This document shows positions 1-8,828 of a DNA stretch of 64,000 nucleotides, piece after piece. A model generated the notes under the pieces. It ran no database searches, was not told where the DNA came from, and was given only the letters and a program-made list of their open reading frames with translations. This DNA is from CAVXXD01 sp963765625 (GTDB lineage: Bacteria; Actinomycetota; Geothermincolia; Geothermincolales; Geothermincolaceae): NCBI GenBank assembly GCA_963765625.1, contig CAVXXD010000016.1:124001-188000 (forward strand), written 5' to 3'. A program made the translations under genes and the position numbers. The stretch's first letter is position 1. Each line of letters opens with the position of its first letter.

Positions 1-913
1 GCCCTCAAGAACGAGGACAACGTCCTCGGCGAGCCCAAGGCCAAGCGCGGAGAATGGGCGGAAGGCCTGGCGGTGAAGAATATCAACACCGAGCAGGCCG
101 AGGTCTTCTTCCACACCGGTTGCCGTTATTCCTACGATCAGGATCTGCGGGATACGGTGCGCGGCGCCGTCCGGCTGATGCAGTCGGCGGGCGTCGACCT
201 GGGTATGGCCGGGGGCGAGGAATCCTGCTGCGGCGGCCGCGCCTACGAACTGGGATACCGCGGGGAGGCCGAGAACTACGCCGACGACCTGGTGTCGCGC
301 ATCAAGGCCTCGGGCGCGAGCACCGTGGTCACGCCGTGCGCGGACTGCTTCTCCCACCTGCGTTACCTCTATCCCCGCATGGGCAAGGAACTCCCCGAGG
401 TGCTGCACACCACCCAGTTCCTGGAAAGGCTGGTCGACGAGGGCAGGCTGCGCATGCGCGATGAGGTCCCCCTCCGCGTCACCTACCATGACCCCTGCCA
501 CCTGGGCCGCATGAGCGAGCCATTCACTGCCGACTGGAAAGAGAGCAAGCTGGAGCGGCCCATAACCATGAAGCGGGCCGGCACCAAGGGGATCTTCGAC
601 TCCCCGCGCAACCTGATCGCCGCCATACCCGGCATGCAGCTGGTGGAGATGGAGCGTATCCGTCAGTATTCCTGGTGCTGCGGGGCCGGCGGCGGCGTGC
701 TCGAAGCATTCCCCGATTTCGCCGCCTGGACCGCCGCGGAGAGGATCGAGGAAGCCCTGTCGACGGGAGCCGAAGCCCTGGTGACCGCGTGCCCGTGGTG
801 CGAGAGGGTCTTCAAGGATTCCGTCGCCGAGACCGGGCGCCGCGATCGCCGTTTACGACCTGACCGACCTGGCCATGCTTTCGGCCGGGGTGCGAGAGCC
901 GGTCGGGGCATAG
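1..913 (+). CDS. CCG-domain (HdrB/GlpC-like) Fe-S oxidoreductase subunit, 5' partial, frameshifted
   Basis: The frame is open from base 1, so the true start lies upstream of the window. Two cysteine-rich CCG modules are visible. The first has HTGCRYS, ESCCGGR and TPCADC; the second has HDPCHLGR, WCCGAGGG and ACPWC. Such modules bind an Fe-S cluster in heterodisulfide reductase B and in the GlpC/LldE/GlcF-type subunits that take electrons from a flavin subunit. The reading frame slips near 836 in a GGG run. After removing one base the protein continues and ends in VREPVGA with a TAG at 911-913, just before the RBS of the FAD gene. That end fits far better than the uncorrected frame, which runs on to 999. 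Role inferred: electron acceptor partner of the next gene. Confidence 0.8.
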
Positions 914-926
914 GAGGTGATGACAT

Positions 927-2600
927 ATGTCTGAAGCAACCAGAAAGCAATGGACCGTCATTCCGGACGCGGCTTACCAGGACCTGGAAAAAGCGGTAGG
1001 AGCCGAAAACGCCTCCCGTGAACCTGGAGTGCTCGAAGGCTACGCCTGGCAGCCGACCATCAACGACGATCCGGGAAAATGGACCAAGCGTCCCGTCGCC
1101 GTGGTGCTGCCCGGCTCCACCGAGGAGGTACAGGAGGTCATTCGCGCCTGTAACCGGCACGGCCTCAGGTTCAAGGCCTTTTGCACGGGATGGGGCATCT
1201 ATTCCGCCTGTACATACGATAACGTGGTCCAGGTCGACCTGCGCCGCATGAACCGCATCCTCGAAGTCGACGAGAAGAACATGTACGTGACGGTGGAGCC
1301 CTACGTCTCGGGATCGCAGCTGCAGGCGGAACTGATGAAGCTCGGCTTGAACTGCCACATCATCGGGGCGGGGCCGACCTGCTCTCCCCTGGCTAGTGCC
1401 ACCTCGGCTTTCGGGGTCGGCTGGGACAGCACCTACATGAGCTACGGCCACCGCAACCTCCTGGGCGCCGAGATGGTCCTCCCGGACGGTGAAGTCTGGC
1501 AGATCGGCTGCAACGACGATGGGTCGGGCTGGTTCACCCCGGACGGGCCGGGTCCCGGCATGCGCGGCTTGGTGCGGGGTTCGACCGGCGCCCTGTCCGG
1601 CCTGGGGATATTCACCCGGTGCACCCTCAAGGTCTACAACTGGCCGGGGCCGCCGCAGCCCAAAACCGAGGGCGTGATGCTGGACTGCCAGACCGAGCCC
1701 CCGGAGCACATGCGCTTCCACCTCTGCTTCTTCCCGGATAAGCGCAGCGTGACCGAGGCCGTTTACAAGATGGGGGAGTCCGAGATCGCCTACATCTTCG
1801 CGCGCACCGCCGTTGGCGCCTACATCAACACCTTCGCCCCCCACTTCCTGCACAAGGTGGCGAAGACCAACGCTTTCAAGGCGGTGCTGAGCCAGACGGT
1901 CAAGTGGGGCTGCACCATCATGCTGATGGGTAGCACTAAACACGAGATAGAGTTCCAGGAGGGCGTGCTCAAAGAGATCATCGAGGAGTACGGCGGACTG
2001 TCGATCGAGGCCATGGAGGCACCGGTTATCGGGGGCATGATGGTCATGAACTTCTTGAGGTCGAGCGCCATCCCCATGGTCTTCCGGGCCGGTGGCCTGT
2101 TCTCAACGGCGCTGCCGAGGAACGAGGCCTGGGACTCCCAGATGGACTTCGCCGACAAGGGCGAGGCCATCAAGCGGCCGTGGATCGAGAAAGACATGCT
2201 CATCGACGACCTGGCCGACAATCCATACATGGTCCTCTACGAGAACAACTGCTGGGGTCACTGCGAGGAGATTTTCCAGTACAGGGCCAACGACCCCAAG
2301 CATCTCGCTTCGCTCGAGCCCCTCTTCTTCGAGTTCTCGGTGGCCGCGATGGAGATGTGCATGGAGCCCTTGTCGGCTTGTGATTCCCGCTTGCGCGAGA
2401 TGATCAGCCCCATGATGGGCCATTACAACATGTGGCAGAAGAAGATCTCCAACACGCTCGACGGCAACCGTGTCGCGGACACCGGCATGTACTGCGACGA
2501 GGTGGATTTCGACTTCTCCAAGGTCGCACCCGTAGAGGTGGAGAAGTTCGAGAGTCTGCGGAAGAAGTTCACCTGGACCGAGGAGGGCCCACCAGAGTAA
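927..2600 (+). CDS. FAD-binding (PCMH/VAO-type) oxidoreductase
   Basis: A 557-residue flavoprotein. An FAD-binding type 4 domain spans about residues 50-240, with the family-typical VVLPGSTEEVQEVIRACNR stretch, a Gly/Ala-rich GPTCSPLASATSAFG pyrophosphate loop and the LLGAEMVLPDGEVW strand. The rest is the substrate-side FAD oxidase domain. An AGGAGGTG ribosome site lies directly upstream and overlaps the stop region of the preceding Fe-S gene, so the two are translationally linked. Flavin plus CCG subunit pairs oxidise 2-hydroxy acids or related alcohols and pass electrons to quinone or ferredoxin-like carriers. The substrate cannot be read from the sequence. It resembles D-lactate/glycolate dehydrogenase and vanillyl-alcohol/cresol oxidase relatives in general architecture only. 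Confidence 0.85.
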   Translation: MSEATRKQWTVIPDAAYQDLEKAVGAENASREPGVLEGYAWQPTINDDPGKWTKRPVAVVLPGSTEEVQEVIRACNRHGLRFKAFCTGWGIYSACTYDNVVQVDLRRMNRILEVDEKNMYVTVEPYVSGSQLQAELMKLGLNCHIIGAGPTCSPLASATSAFGVGWDSTYMSYGHRNLLGAEMVLPDGEVWQIGCNDDGSGWFTPDGPGPGMRGLVRGSTGALSGLGIFTRCTLKVYNWPGPPQPKTEGVMLDCQTEPPEHMRFHLCFFPDKRSVTEAVYKMGESEIAYIFARTAVGAYINTFAPHFLHKVAKTNAFKAVLSQTVKWGCTIMLMGSTKHEIEFQEGVLKEIIEEYGGLSIEAMEAPVIGGMMVMNFLRSSAIPMVFRAGGLFSTALPRNEAWDSQMDFADKGEAIKRPWIEKDMLIDDLADNPYMVLYENNCWGHCEEIFQYRANDPKHLASLEPLFFEFSVAAMEMCMEPLSACDSRLREMISPMMGHYNMWQKKISNTLDGNRVADTGMYCDEVDFDFSKVAPVEVEKFESLRKKFTWTEEGPPE

Positions 2601-2611
2601 AGATATACTGT

Positions 2612-2638
2612 CATCGCGAGCGAAGCGTGGCGATCTGG
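2612..2638. repeat. Interspersed GTCATCGCGAGCGAAGCG-type intergenic repeat
   Basis: The spacer holds TGTCATCGCGAGCGAAGCG followed by TGGCGATCTGG. This closely matches a short dispersed intergenic repeat known from many bacterial genomes (GTCATTGCGAGCGAAGCG...GCAATCT). It sits between convergent genes and abuts a second, palindromic repeat. Confidence 0.6.
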
Positions 2639-2646
2639 TAAGAATG

Positions 2647-2677
2647 GGGTCAGGTCTCGATATTCGAGACCTGACCC
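2647..2677. repeat. Perfect 14-bp inverted repeat (GGGTCAGGTCTCGA), possible REP element or terminator
   Basis: GGGTCAGGTCTCGA at 2647-2660 is exactly complementary to 2664-2677, with a 3-base loop. It lies between the convergent FAD oxidoreductase and ferredoxin-like genes. There is no U-tract, so a REP-like mobile palindrome or a factor-assisted bidirectional terminator are both possible. A half copy of the same motif occurs at 15238-15252. Confidence 0.65.
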
Positions 2678-2682
2678 TGGGA

Positions 2683-3502
2683 TCAGTCGAACTTGACGTG
2701 GGCCTTTATACGCTGGTAGGTCTTTTCGAGGAAATCGGGGTCGTCGATGCGCACAACCGCCCCGCCGTTGGGGCAGGCGGAAGCGCAGCGCCCGCAGGCC
2801 CGGCAGTAGGGGCCGATCACCGCGCGGCCGTCCACCACCTCGATGGCCTTGACGAAGCAGTGGCTAACGCAGCGGCCGCAACCCTTGCACTTGTCGGTAA
2901 CGTGGACGGTCACGCCTTCCATGGGGACGTAAGCGGACTCGAAGGCGTCCAAAGGGGTGTCGCGGATGAAGCGGGTGATACTGCAGCATTCGCAGCAGAA
3001 GCAGACGGTCAGCAGGCGGCCGCGGTCCTTGATGCCGTAGATGAAGTCGTCGACGTGGGCCTTACCCACGATGGGTACCAGCCCGCTCTCCACGGCCTTG
3101 CGGGCATGGGCCTTGGCTTCTTCCACCCCGACTTCATGGCAGACGCTCTTTGGCACTTCCAGGGCGGAGTCGCCCAGCAGCAGGCAGCCGATGTCGGAGG
3201 AGAAGTCCTTGCACTCGTAACCGATGCGGCACCCGCAGAAGTCCACGATGACCCGGTGGGAGGCCTCCTCGATGAGCCGGTCTACCAGCTCCAGGGGCAT
3301 GGGCCAACTCTCCGGCATCTCGATGCCCGAGTTGATGGGCACGAAACGCACGTCGGTCTTTTCGGCGGTCAGCCAGGGGTGACGCCTCCCCACCCCGGGC
3401 AAAATAGACACCTTGAAGAAAATGCGCTGGGAGTTTAGCCCCATGCGCACGAACCACGGCGGGCTTGCCGGCTCCTCGCTCGATAAAAGCTTTCCTGGCC
3501 AT
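2683..3502 (-). CDS. Cys-rich 4Fe-4S ferredoxin-like protein (copy 1), frameshifted near its N-terminus
   Basis: The C-terminal 75 residues hold two 4Fe-4S motifs, CKGCGRCVSHC and CRACGRCASACP. Upstream are two further cysteine clusters, FCGCR and CFCCECC, that are also present in the paralog at 37292-38138. The uninterrupted frame begins at a GTG at 3450. However, an ATG at 3502 with a good GAGGTG ribosome site starts MARKAFIERGAGKP, which resembles the paralog start MSKRKYLAEGRKG, and one base shift near 3463 joins it to the main frame. The protein is probably cytosolic and acts in electron transfer; the partner is unknown. It lies downstream of a TetR gene on the same strand and is probably regulated by it. 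The lone clusters suggest additional metal or cluster binding beyond the two ferredoxin sites. Confidence 0.75.
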
Positions 3503-3559
3503 GTCGATCACCTCGCTGTCTCTTGCCGGAGGGCCTGGCTGTATCGCGCCCTCGCTTTG

Positions 3560-4138
3560 TCAGTGCAGAATCCCTTCCATGAATACCTGTACGATGGACC
3601 GGAATGTCTCGTAAGCGCCTGTTGACAGCTCCGCCAGCACCTCAGGGGTGATGATGTTCTGGGACATGTGAAATACCATCAGCGCCAATAGGCGAGCATC
3701 TATGTCCTTGCGGTAGATATCCCCAGCCCTCCCTTTCTCGAGGAGCTTCTCAAGGTTGTTCATCACCTTCTCATTGCGGAAGTCCTCAGTGCGCTTCCAG
3801 ATCGCGGGATATCTAGCTCGCAGATCCTCGACCATGGGGCGGCTGAACCACGAGAGCTGTTCACCCATGGTCGTCAACAGGCGGGATAACTTCTCGTCGT
3901 AAGCCATCCGCTGGTCGTCGAGGATCAGGTTGATCTGCTGGTCATATAGTTTAAAAGTGGCTTCTATAACCGCCCGAAGGAGTTCTTCTTTGTTGGGGTG
4001 ATACTGGTAGAGGGTCTTGCGGCTTATTCCCGCGCTGAAGGCGACATCTCCCATCTTGACCCGGGATGGCCCGTTTAGTGAGAAGAGCTTCCTTGCCGCA
4101 TCGATGATCTTTGATCCCGTGTCGTTCTTTCTGTTCAT
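3560..4138 (-). CDS. TetR/AcrR family transcriptional regulator
   Basis: A 192-residue regulator with an N-terminal TetR helix-turn-helix (residues about 10-55; VKMGDVAFSAGISRKTLYQY is the recognition region) and a helical ligand-binding C-terminus. TetR proteins usually repress their own operon until they bind a small molecule. The gene is followed on the same strand by the ferredoxin-like gene, and a near-perfect palindrome lies 17 bases upstream of its start. Autoregulation and control of the ferredoxin gene are inferred from this arrangement. The ligand is unknown; in this neighbourhood an acyl-CoA or hydrophobic compound is plausible but unproven. Confidence 0.88.
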   Translation of the reverse strand: MNRKNDTGSKIIDAARKLFSLNGPSRVKMGDVAFSAGISRKTLYQYHPNKEELLRAVIEATFKLYDQQINLILDDQRMAYDEKLSRLLTTMGEQLSWFSRPMVEDLRARYPAIWKRTEDFRNEKVMNNLEKLLEKGRAGDIYRKDIDARLLALMVFHMSQNIITPEVLAELSTGAYETFRSIVQVFMEGILH

Positions 4139-4154
4139 GGCACCTCACATTTAA

Positions 4155-4182
4155 GGTAACATAATAGAGAAGTTATGTCACC
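4155..4182. promoter_or_regulatory. Candidate TetR operator palindrome
   Basis: GGTAACATAA at 4155-4164 and TTATGTCACC at 4173-4182 form a 10-bp inverted repeat with one mismatch and an 8-base spacer. It lies just upstream of the TetR gene (start 4138), the expected place for an autoregulatory operator. Confidence 0.6.
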
Positions 4183-4205
4183 TATAAATTGAGCGGGCTT
4201 TTAAA

Positions 4206-5657
4206 CTAGAGGTATTCGCTGACGTCGATGCCCGATTCCTTGAGGTTGACCGTCTCGATGACGGCACGGCCGGTCTCCAGCACCTTCTCCTTCAGCAGGG
4301 TCAGGTCGACGACGTGGGGGTCCACCTCTTCGCCCGCGGCGTCGCGGATGATTTTGACCATGGGCGCCGACTTGTCGCCCTCGGTCTGCTCGTAGACGAT
4401 GCCGGTCTCCCCGGCCGCGGTGCGGACAAGGGTGCCCACCGGGTAGAATCCCATCATGTCGATGAACACCTTGACCAGCAGGGGGTCGAAGGCGGTGCCG
4501 GCGTCCTTGGCCAGGATGCGCATGGCCTGCTGAGGGTCCTTGGCTTTCTGGTATGGGCGGTCAGTGGTCATGGCATCGTAGACGTCGGCTATCTCCACGA
4601 TACGGGAAAAGAGGCTGAGGGTCTTCTTCTCCTGTGCCTCGGGGTACCCTTTCAGGTCGAAGCGCATGTGGTGCTCGAAGGCGATGGTCACCGAGAGGGG
4701 GCTGAGGCCGGGCTGGTTGACCAGGATGTCGGCGCCGATCACCGGATGCTCGCGCATGAGGTCCCATTCGGTGCTGGAGAGTGGGCCCTGCTTGGTGATG
4801 ACGGAGGTGGGGATGGTCACCTTGCCGATGTCGTGCAGGAGGGCTCCGGTGCCCAGGATCATCATGCTCTGGCGGTCCAGCGGGAGCATGCTGCCCAGGG
4901 CCAGGGAGAGGATGAGCACGTTCACGGAATGAAAAGAAGTGTACTCGTCGTAGCTCTTGATGGTGGCCAGTCCCAGGATGGCTGAGCGGTTTTCCACTAC
5001 CCGGTTGAGGACGGAGCCGACCACCTTGTTGGCCTTGTTGACCTTGATGCGCTTGCCGGAAACCGCCTCCTCCGCCAACTCCCGGATGGCGTCGACGGCG
5101 TTGAAGTATTCCTCGCGCTGGGAAACCCGCTGGCGCTCTTCTTTCTTTATTTCCTCGTAAGCGCCCGGGTCGGCTACGGTGACGTGGACTATGCCCCTTC
5201 TCCCCAGCTGGCTGCGGAGGCCGCCGCGCTTGTCCAGCTCCCGCGGGTCCAGGTTGAGCAGGTAGAGGAAGTCAGCCAGCTCTTCCGGCGTCAAGCCACG
5301 CTGGATGGTTATCCCTCCCAGTTCCCGCTCCTTGCAGTCCTTGACCAGGCTGTAATAGAGGACGCTCTCGCGAGCCAGCAACTTCTCCTCGAAGAAGAGC
5401 TCCTCTCCTATGATGCGCAGCTGGAACTCGTCGGCCAGCTGGAAGTAGTCGCGATAGCCATCGAAAAAAGCCACCAGGCTCTCGACGCAGACGGTGTGAT
5501 GGGGCGGGTAGATGCTCATGTTCTTCTTGGCGCTCATGAGCAGGGAGAGCAGCAGGCGGGCCCGCTCCAGCAGGTTCTTGGTGCGGAAGTAGTCGATGCG
5601 CTCTTCCTTATGCCCCAGTAAGTCTTCCTGTTCCTCGCTTACTATTTCATCGCCCAT
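4206..5657 (-). CDS. HD-GYP domain c-di-GMP phosphodiesterase
   Basis: A 483-residue protein. Residues about 238-400 form an HD-GYP domain: the metal ligands HDIGK at 275-279, EHP at 303, EHHMRFD at 328 and the GYP motif at 337-339, followed by DVYDAMTTDRPYQ. This family hydrolyses cyclic di-GMP. The first 170 residues form a separate module with no recognised enzyme motif. It includes YPPHHTVCVES, IIGEELFFEE, GITIQRGLTPEELADFLYLL and GIVHVTVAD, and resembles the N-terminus of the overlapping upstream gene. The gene overlaps the HEAT-repeat gene by 11 bases, so the two form an operon. It could link a sensed signal to c-di-GMP turnover; the only other c-di-GMP gene in view is the cyclase at 57918-58799. 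Confidence 0.9.
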   Translation of the reverse strand: MGDEIVSEEQEDLLGHKEERIDYFRTKNLLERARLLLSLLMSAKKNMSIYPPHHTVCVESLVAFFDGYRDYFQLADEFQLRIIGEELFFEEKLLARESVLYYSLVKDCKERELGGITIQRGLTPEELADFLYLLNLDPRELDKRGGLRSQLGRRGIVHVTVADPGAYEEIKKEERQRVSQREEYFNAVDAIRELAEEAVSGKRIKVNKANKVVGSVLNRVVENRSAILGLATIKSYDEYTSFHSVNVLILSLALGSMLPLDRQSMMILGTGALLHDIGKVTIPTSVITKQGPLSSTEWDLMREHPVIGADILVNQPGLSPLSVTIAFEHHMRFDLKGYPEAQEKKTLSLFSRIVEIADVYDAMTTDRPYQKAKDPQQAMRILAKDAGTAFDPLLVKVFIDMMGFYPVGTLVRTAAGETGIVYEQTEGDKSAPMVKIIRDAAGEEVDPHVVDLTLLKEKVLETGRAVIETVNLKESGIDVSEYL

Positions 5658-7881
5658 CGAATTTTCTCCTTGCCTGGGGGAAACGCGTCGACAGCAGCCT
5701 CAGCGACTGCTCCGCCGCCTGGTTGATCTCTACCCACTGCTCGCGGTATCCGAACTTGCTCATCTTGCGGTACTTCTCGAGGACCGGGATGGTATCGATG
5801 TTGCCCACCTTGCCCAGCGCCGCGACCAGTTCCTTCTTCAGCTCCAGGTCCTCCTGGCGGTTGTCTTTCAATGTATTCAGCATCTGGAGCATGGGGCTGA
5901 CGGCCCGCCGCTCCTCCAGCCGGCCCAGCCAACGGATGCACAACACCCTGGTCTGGGGTTCAGGGTCGTTCAGGCCTTCAATGAGGATGTTGCCCGCCTC
6001 GAAGCCCCCGATAAAGCCGACGGCCCTGATGGTTTCGGAACGAACCTTGGGGTTGGGGTGATGGAAGGTATGGCGCAGGAAGGGAAGGGCTTCGGCCGCG
6101 CGCAGGCGGCCCAGTACGAAGACCAGGTTGCGGGTGAGGTACCAGCGCTCGTCGTTGAGGCGCATGGTGATCAGGCCGATGTAGTCGCGGCCCAGTTCCA
6201 CCAGCACGTCGCAGATGTATTTACGCACCGCCATTTCTTCCTCGTCGCCCAGGACGTTGATGAGGGCTACGACACCGTCCTCCCGCAGTACCCGCATGTA
6301 ACTCTTGAAGCCATCCGACATGAACACGTCCTCCCGGTTGTGGGAGGAGTCCTTGATGGTGGAGCGGATAGCGGCGGGACTGGCAGCTTCGTTCACCAGC
6401 AGGAGAATCCTCTCCCGCAGGGGCTGGTAGGCCGGCTCCATGGAGCTGAGGACCTGCTTGAACTCCTCCAGCAGCATGGCCGCGAGGCCCAGTTCTTTCT
6501 CTTTTAGAAGACCCCAGAAGTTTTCCTCGAGCTCCTCGAAGACCACCCCCAGGCTGTTGATGTTTTCACCGCGCCGGAAGAGGTTGAGCAGGACGGGGGT
6601 GGACTCCTTCAAGCGCTCGAGCTCCAGGTCCATATCGGATATGGCTCTGATGACGGCGATGTCTTCTTCGCTGTATTCCTTGAAGAACTCCGCCACTTCC
6701 TCCATGGTCGGCAGCTTGCGGGGGGCTTCCGTGCGCTCGCCGTCACCCTCCATGCCCGCCTCCAGGGCAGAGACCAGGGCGGATGAGACGTTGCCGTACT
6801 CGATCAGCTTGGTCTTGATCATGGCCACGATCTGTTCTATCTCGTTGGGGGAGTAGCCGATAAGCCGGAGCAGCGGCCTGGTCTTGGGGATGAGCTCCTG
6901 GGCGATGGGGAGGAAGTAGGAAAGCACGTCGCTTATCTCGTGGGTGTTGAACTGGGAGAGGACCTGGATGTTGAAGGGGTCTTCCTTCAACCGGGGAAGC
7001 ATCTCGCGGATCAGCAGTTCGTTGCGGACGGACGTCTCCAGGAAGAGGATGGCTTCGGCCATGGACCGGTAATAGACGGCCCGCTTGGAGGGATACTCTT
7101 TCTCGATGACGGTCGAGGCTTTTTTCAGAAAGAGATAAATACCCTCAACCAGCTGGGAAAGATCGGATATTTTGGTGTCGTTGATGGAGAGGTTAAGGAG
7201 AGATAAGGCCAGGTGCTCCGGCTGGAGCATAAGGTCGACGAGTTCCTGCACGCGCTGGGAAAACCCTTTCAGGGCCTCTTCCAGCAGTTCGAAAAGGTCG
7301 ACCGTCTTGACCATGCCGGACACGGCTTCCTCGGCTTCTTCCTCTTGCTTGTCCTTCTCGCGGGCTTCGCTCTCCACCACCGTAACGTGGCTGATGCCGG
7401 AGACGAACATCTGGGTCTCGATCCCGCCCTGCAGTTCTATCCGGTCCGGGTCGGCGATGAGGATGTAGAGGAATGGCTGGAGCTCCTCCTCGGTGATCCC
7501 GGGCAGGATGGTGAAATCGCTGATGTTGAGGTGGCGGAGGGTCGAGGCGAAGGCACGGAAGGAGTCTATCTTGCTCCCCAGTGCCCAGTTGCGATAGATG
7601 AGTGAGCTTCTCTTTACACCGAGAGAGAATTCTCCGCGCTCTTCCAGGAAGTGGTTGAGCACCATCTGGAGGGTATCTACGGAGTTCCTGGCCACGGGGT
7701 GGTTGAAGGGGTAGAGGGTGAAGGACTTGCAGGCGACGATGAAGCGGTTGATAACGTCGATGGCCTGGCGTATCTCGTCCTTCTCCTCCCTGGTCAGGGA
7801 GGGCTCTTGCGAGGTCTCGGCGGGGGCTTGAGCCTTTTCCTGTTCCCGGCCGTCCTCCAGGGCGCTTTCCTTTGCATCCAT
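5647..7881 (-). CDS. HEAT-repeat protein sharing the N-terminal domain of the adjacent HD-GYP protein
   Basis: A 744-residue, mostly helical protein without signal peptide or membrane segments. Residues about 35-175 align by eye with the N-terminal module of the downstream HD-GYP protein: YPFNHPVARNSVDTLQMVL, a short beta region, then ILPGITEEELQPFLYILI and GISHVTVVE. The middle is rich in Glu/Leu helices. Residues about 560-720 contain HEAT repeats (RNLVFVLGRLRAAEALPFL, VRSETIRAVGFIGG, TRVLCIRWLGRLEERRAV). HEAT arrays bind proteins, so a scaffold or regulator role for the HD-GYP partner is inferred. The start ATG at 7881 has an AGAGGTAAGAG upstream region. Confidence 0.8.
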   Translation of the reverse strand: MDAKESALEDGREQEKAQAPAETSQEPSLTREEKDEIRQAIDVINRFIVACKSFTLYPFNHPVARNSVDTLQMVLNHFLEERGEFSLGVKRSSLIYRNWALGSKIDSFRAFASTLRHLNISDFTILPGITEEELQPFLYILIADPDRIELQGGIETQMFVSGISHVTVVESEAREKDKQEEEAEEAVSGMVKTVDLFELLEEALKGFSQRVQELVDLMLQPEHLALSLLNLSINDTKISDLSQLVEGIYLFLKKASTVIEKEYPSKRAVYYRSMAEAILFLETSVRNELLIREMLPRLKEDPFNIQVLSQFNTHEISDVLSYFLPIAQELIPKTRPLLRLIGYSPNEIEQIVAMIKTKLIEYGNVSSALVSALEAGMEGDGERTEAPRKLPTMEEVAEFFKEYSEEDIAVIRAISDMDLELERLKESTPVLLNLFRRGENINSLGVVFEELEENFWGLLKEKELGLAAMLLEEFKQVLSSMEPAYQPLRERILLLVNEAASPAAIRSTIKDSSHNREDVFMSDGFKSYMRVLREDGVVALINVLGDEEEMAVRKYICDVLVELGRDYIGLITMRLNDERWYLTRNLVFVLGRLRAAEALPFLRHTFHHPNPKVRSETIRAVGFIGGFEAGNILIEGLNDPEPQTRVLCIRWLGRLEERRAVSPMLQMLNTLKDNRQEDLELKKELVAALGKVGNIDTIPVLEKYRKMSKFGYREQWVEINQAAEQSLRLLSTRFPQARRKFDGR

Positions 7882-8025
7882 GCTCTCTTACCTCTACAAA
7901 GCATTATGGGCGTCTCAACCCGAGACCGGAATAATATCCGTCAATTGTCTATCGGCTACCCCTTTATATTAGATTAGCTGAGTTCCGGGAGCGGAGCAAT
8001 GCCACCTGCCGTTTCATGGATGCGA

Positions 8026-8040
8026 TAAGATAGCGGTATG
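8026..8040 (+). promoter_or_regulatory. Possible leaderless -10 element of sfsA
   Basis: TAAGAT at 8026-8031 ends 7 bases before the ATG at 8038 and no Shine-Dalgarno sequence is visible. This spacing would place the transcription start at the start codon, as in leaderless actinobacterial genes. No clear -35 element is seen. Confidence 0.35.
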
Positions 8041-8733
8041 GACATCGGAGAATGGGTGGAGGCGGCCTTTCTGGCACGGCCCAACCGCTTCCTGGCGGAA
8101 GTCATGCTGGGCGGGCGGCGGGAGTTGGCCCATGTCCCGGACCCCGGCCGGCTTACCGAGCTGCTCCTGCCCAGGGCGAGAGTGAGACTGCGGCCGGAAC
8201 CGGGAACCGGCCGCCGTACCTCCTGGACCATGATCGGGGTGGAGTGTCCGTCAGGCTGGGTCAACATAGATTCACGCCTCCCTAACCTGCTCTTCGCGGA
8301 AGCCTTGGGCGAGGGTGGGCCCGAGGGCTTTCAGGGCACTCGGAGCTGGCGAGCGGAATCCAGGTACGGACGGAGCGTGCTGGACTTCCGCCTGGAGCCG
8401 GCGGGTGGGTCGGAACCACCCTGCCTGGTGGAGGTGAAAGGGTGCACCCTGGTGGTGGATGGCCTGGCCCTCTTTCCCGATGCCCCTACTGCTCGCGGCG
8501 CCCGCCACGTCGAGGAGTTGACGCGGGCGAAGAGGGAAGGTCTTCGTGCCTGCCTGGTTATGGTGGTCAAACATCCGTCCCCAGGAATATTCCGCCCTAA
8601 CCGGGAGACCGACCCGCTCTTCGCCTCCGTGCTTGAAAAAGCCGTTGCCGCGGGGGTGGAGGTGCTGGCCTATCATGCCCCATGGCGGGAAGGCGGCATC
8701 CGCCTGGAGGGACACCTGCCGGTGGAAGCCTGA
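8038..8733 (+). CDS. sfsA: SfsA family DNA/RNA nuclease-like protein
   Basis: 231 residues, the usual length. The N-terminal OB-like part carries ARPNRFLAEVMLGGRR and the family-diagnostic DPGRLTELLLPRARVRLRP, then RRTSWTMIGVE and NIDSRLPN. The C-terminal nuclease-like part carries the catalytic-type strand LVEVKGCTLVVDGLALFPD, TARGARHVEEL and RPNRETDPLF. SfsA was first named for stimulating maltose fermentation genes; its fold is PD-(D/E)XK nuclease-like and its cellular role is still debated. It is a single gene flanked by unrelated neighbours and is probably transcribed alone. Confidence 0.92.
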   Translation: MDIGEWVEAAFLARPNRFLAEVMLGGRRELAHVPDPGRLTELLLPRARVRLRPEPGTGRRTSWTMIGVECPSGWVNIDSRLPNLLFAEALGEGGPEGFQGTRSWRAESRYGRSVLDFRLEPAGGSEPPCLVEVKGCTLVVDGLALFPDAPTARGARHVEELTRAKREGLRACLVMVVKHPSPGIFRPNRETDPLFASVLEKAVAAGVEVLAYHAPWREGGIRLEGHLPVEA

Positions 8734-8828
8734 GGCCACTCCCACCAATCCTGTTAATGTCACCGGTGAAGCTTAGACTCATGATGCTAAGGGGATCAGG
8801 CGGCATTTGAACAGGAAGGGGTAGGCAG

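Noticed and set aside
663..1943. Minus-strand open frame of 426 codons
   Set aside because: Antisense to the FAD oxidoreductase; biased composition, no ribosome site, no family resemblance. A high-GC shadow.
2644..3438. Plus-strand 264-codon frame
   Set aside because: Exact antisense of the Cys-rich ferredoxin gene, which has clear Fe-S motifs.
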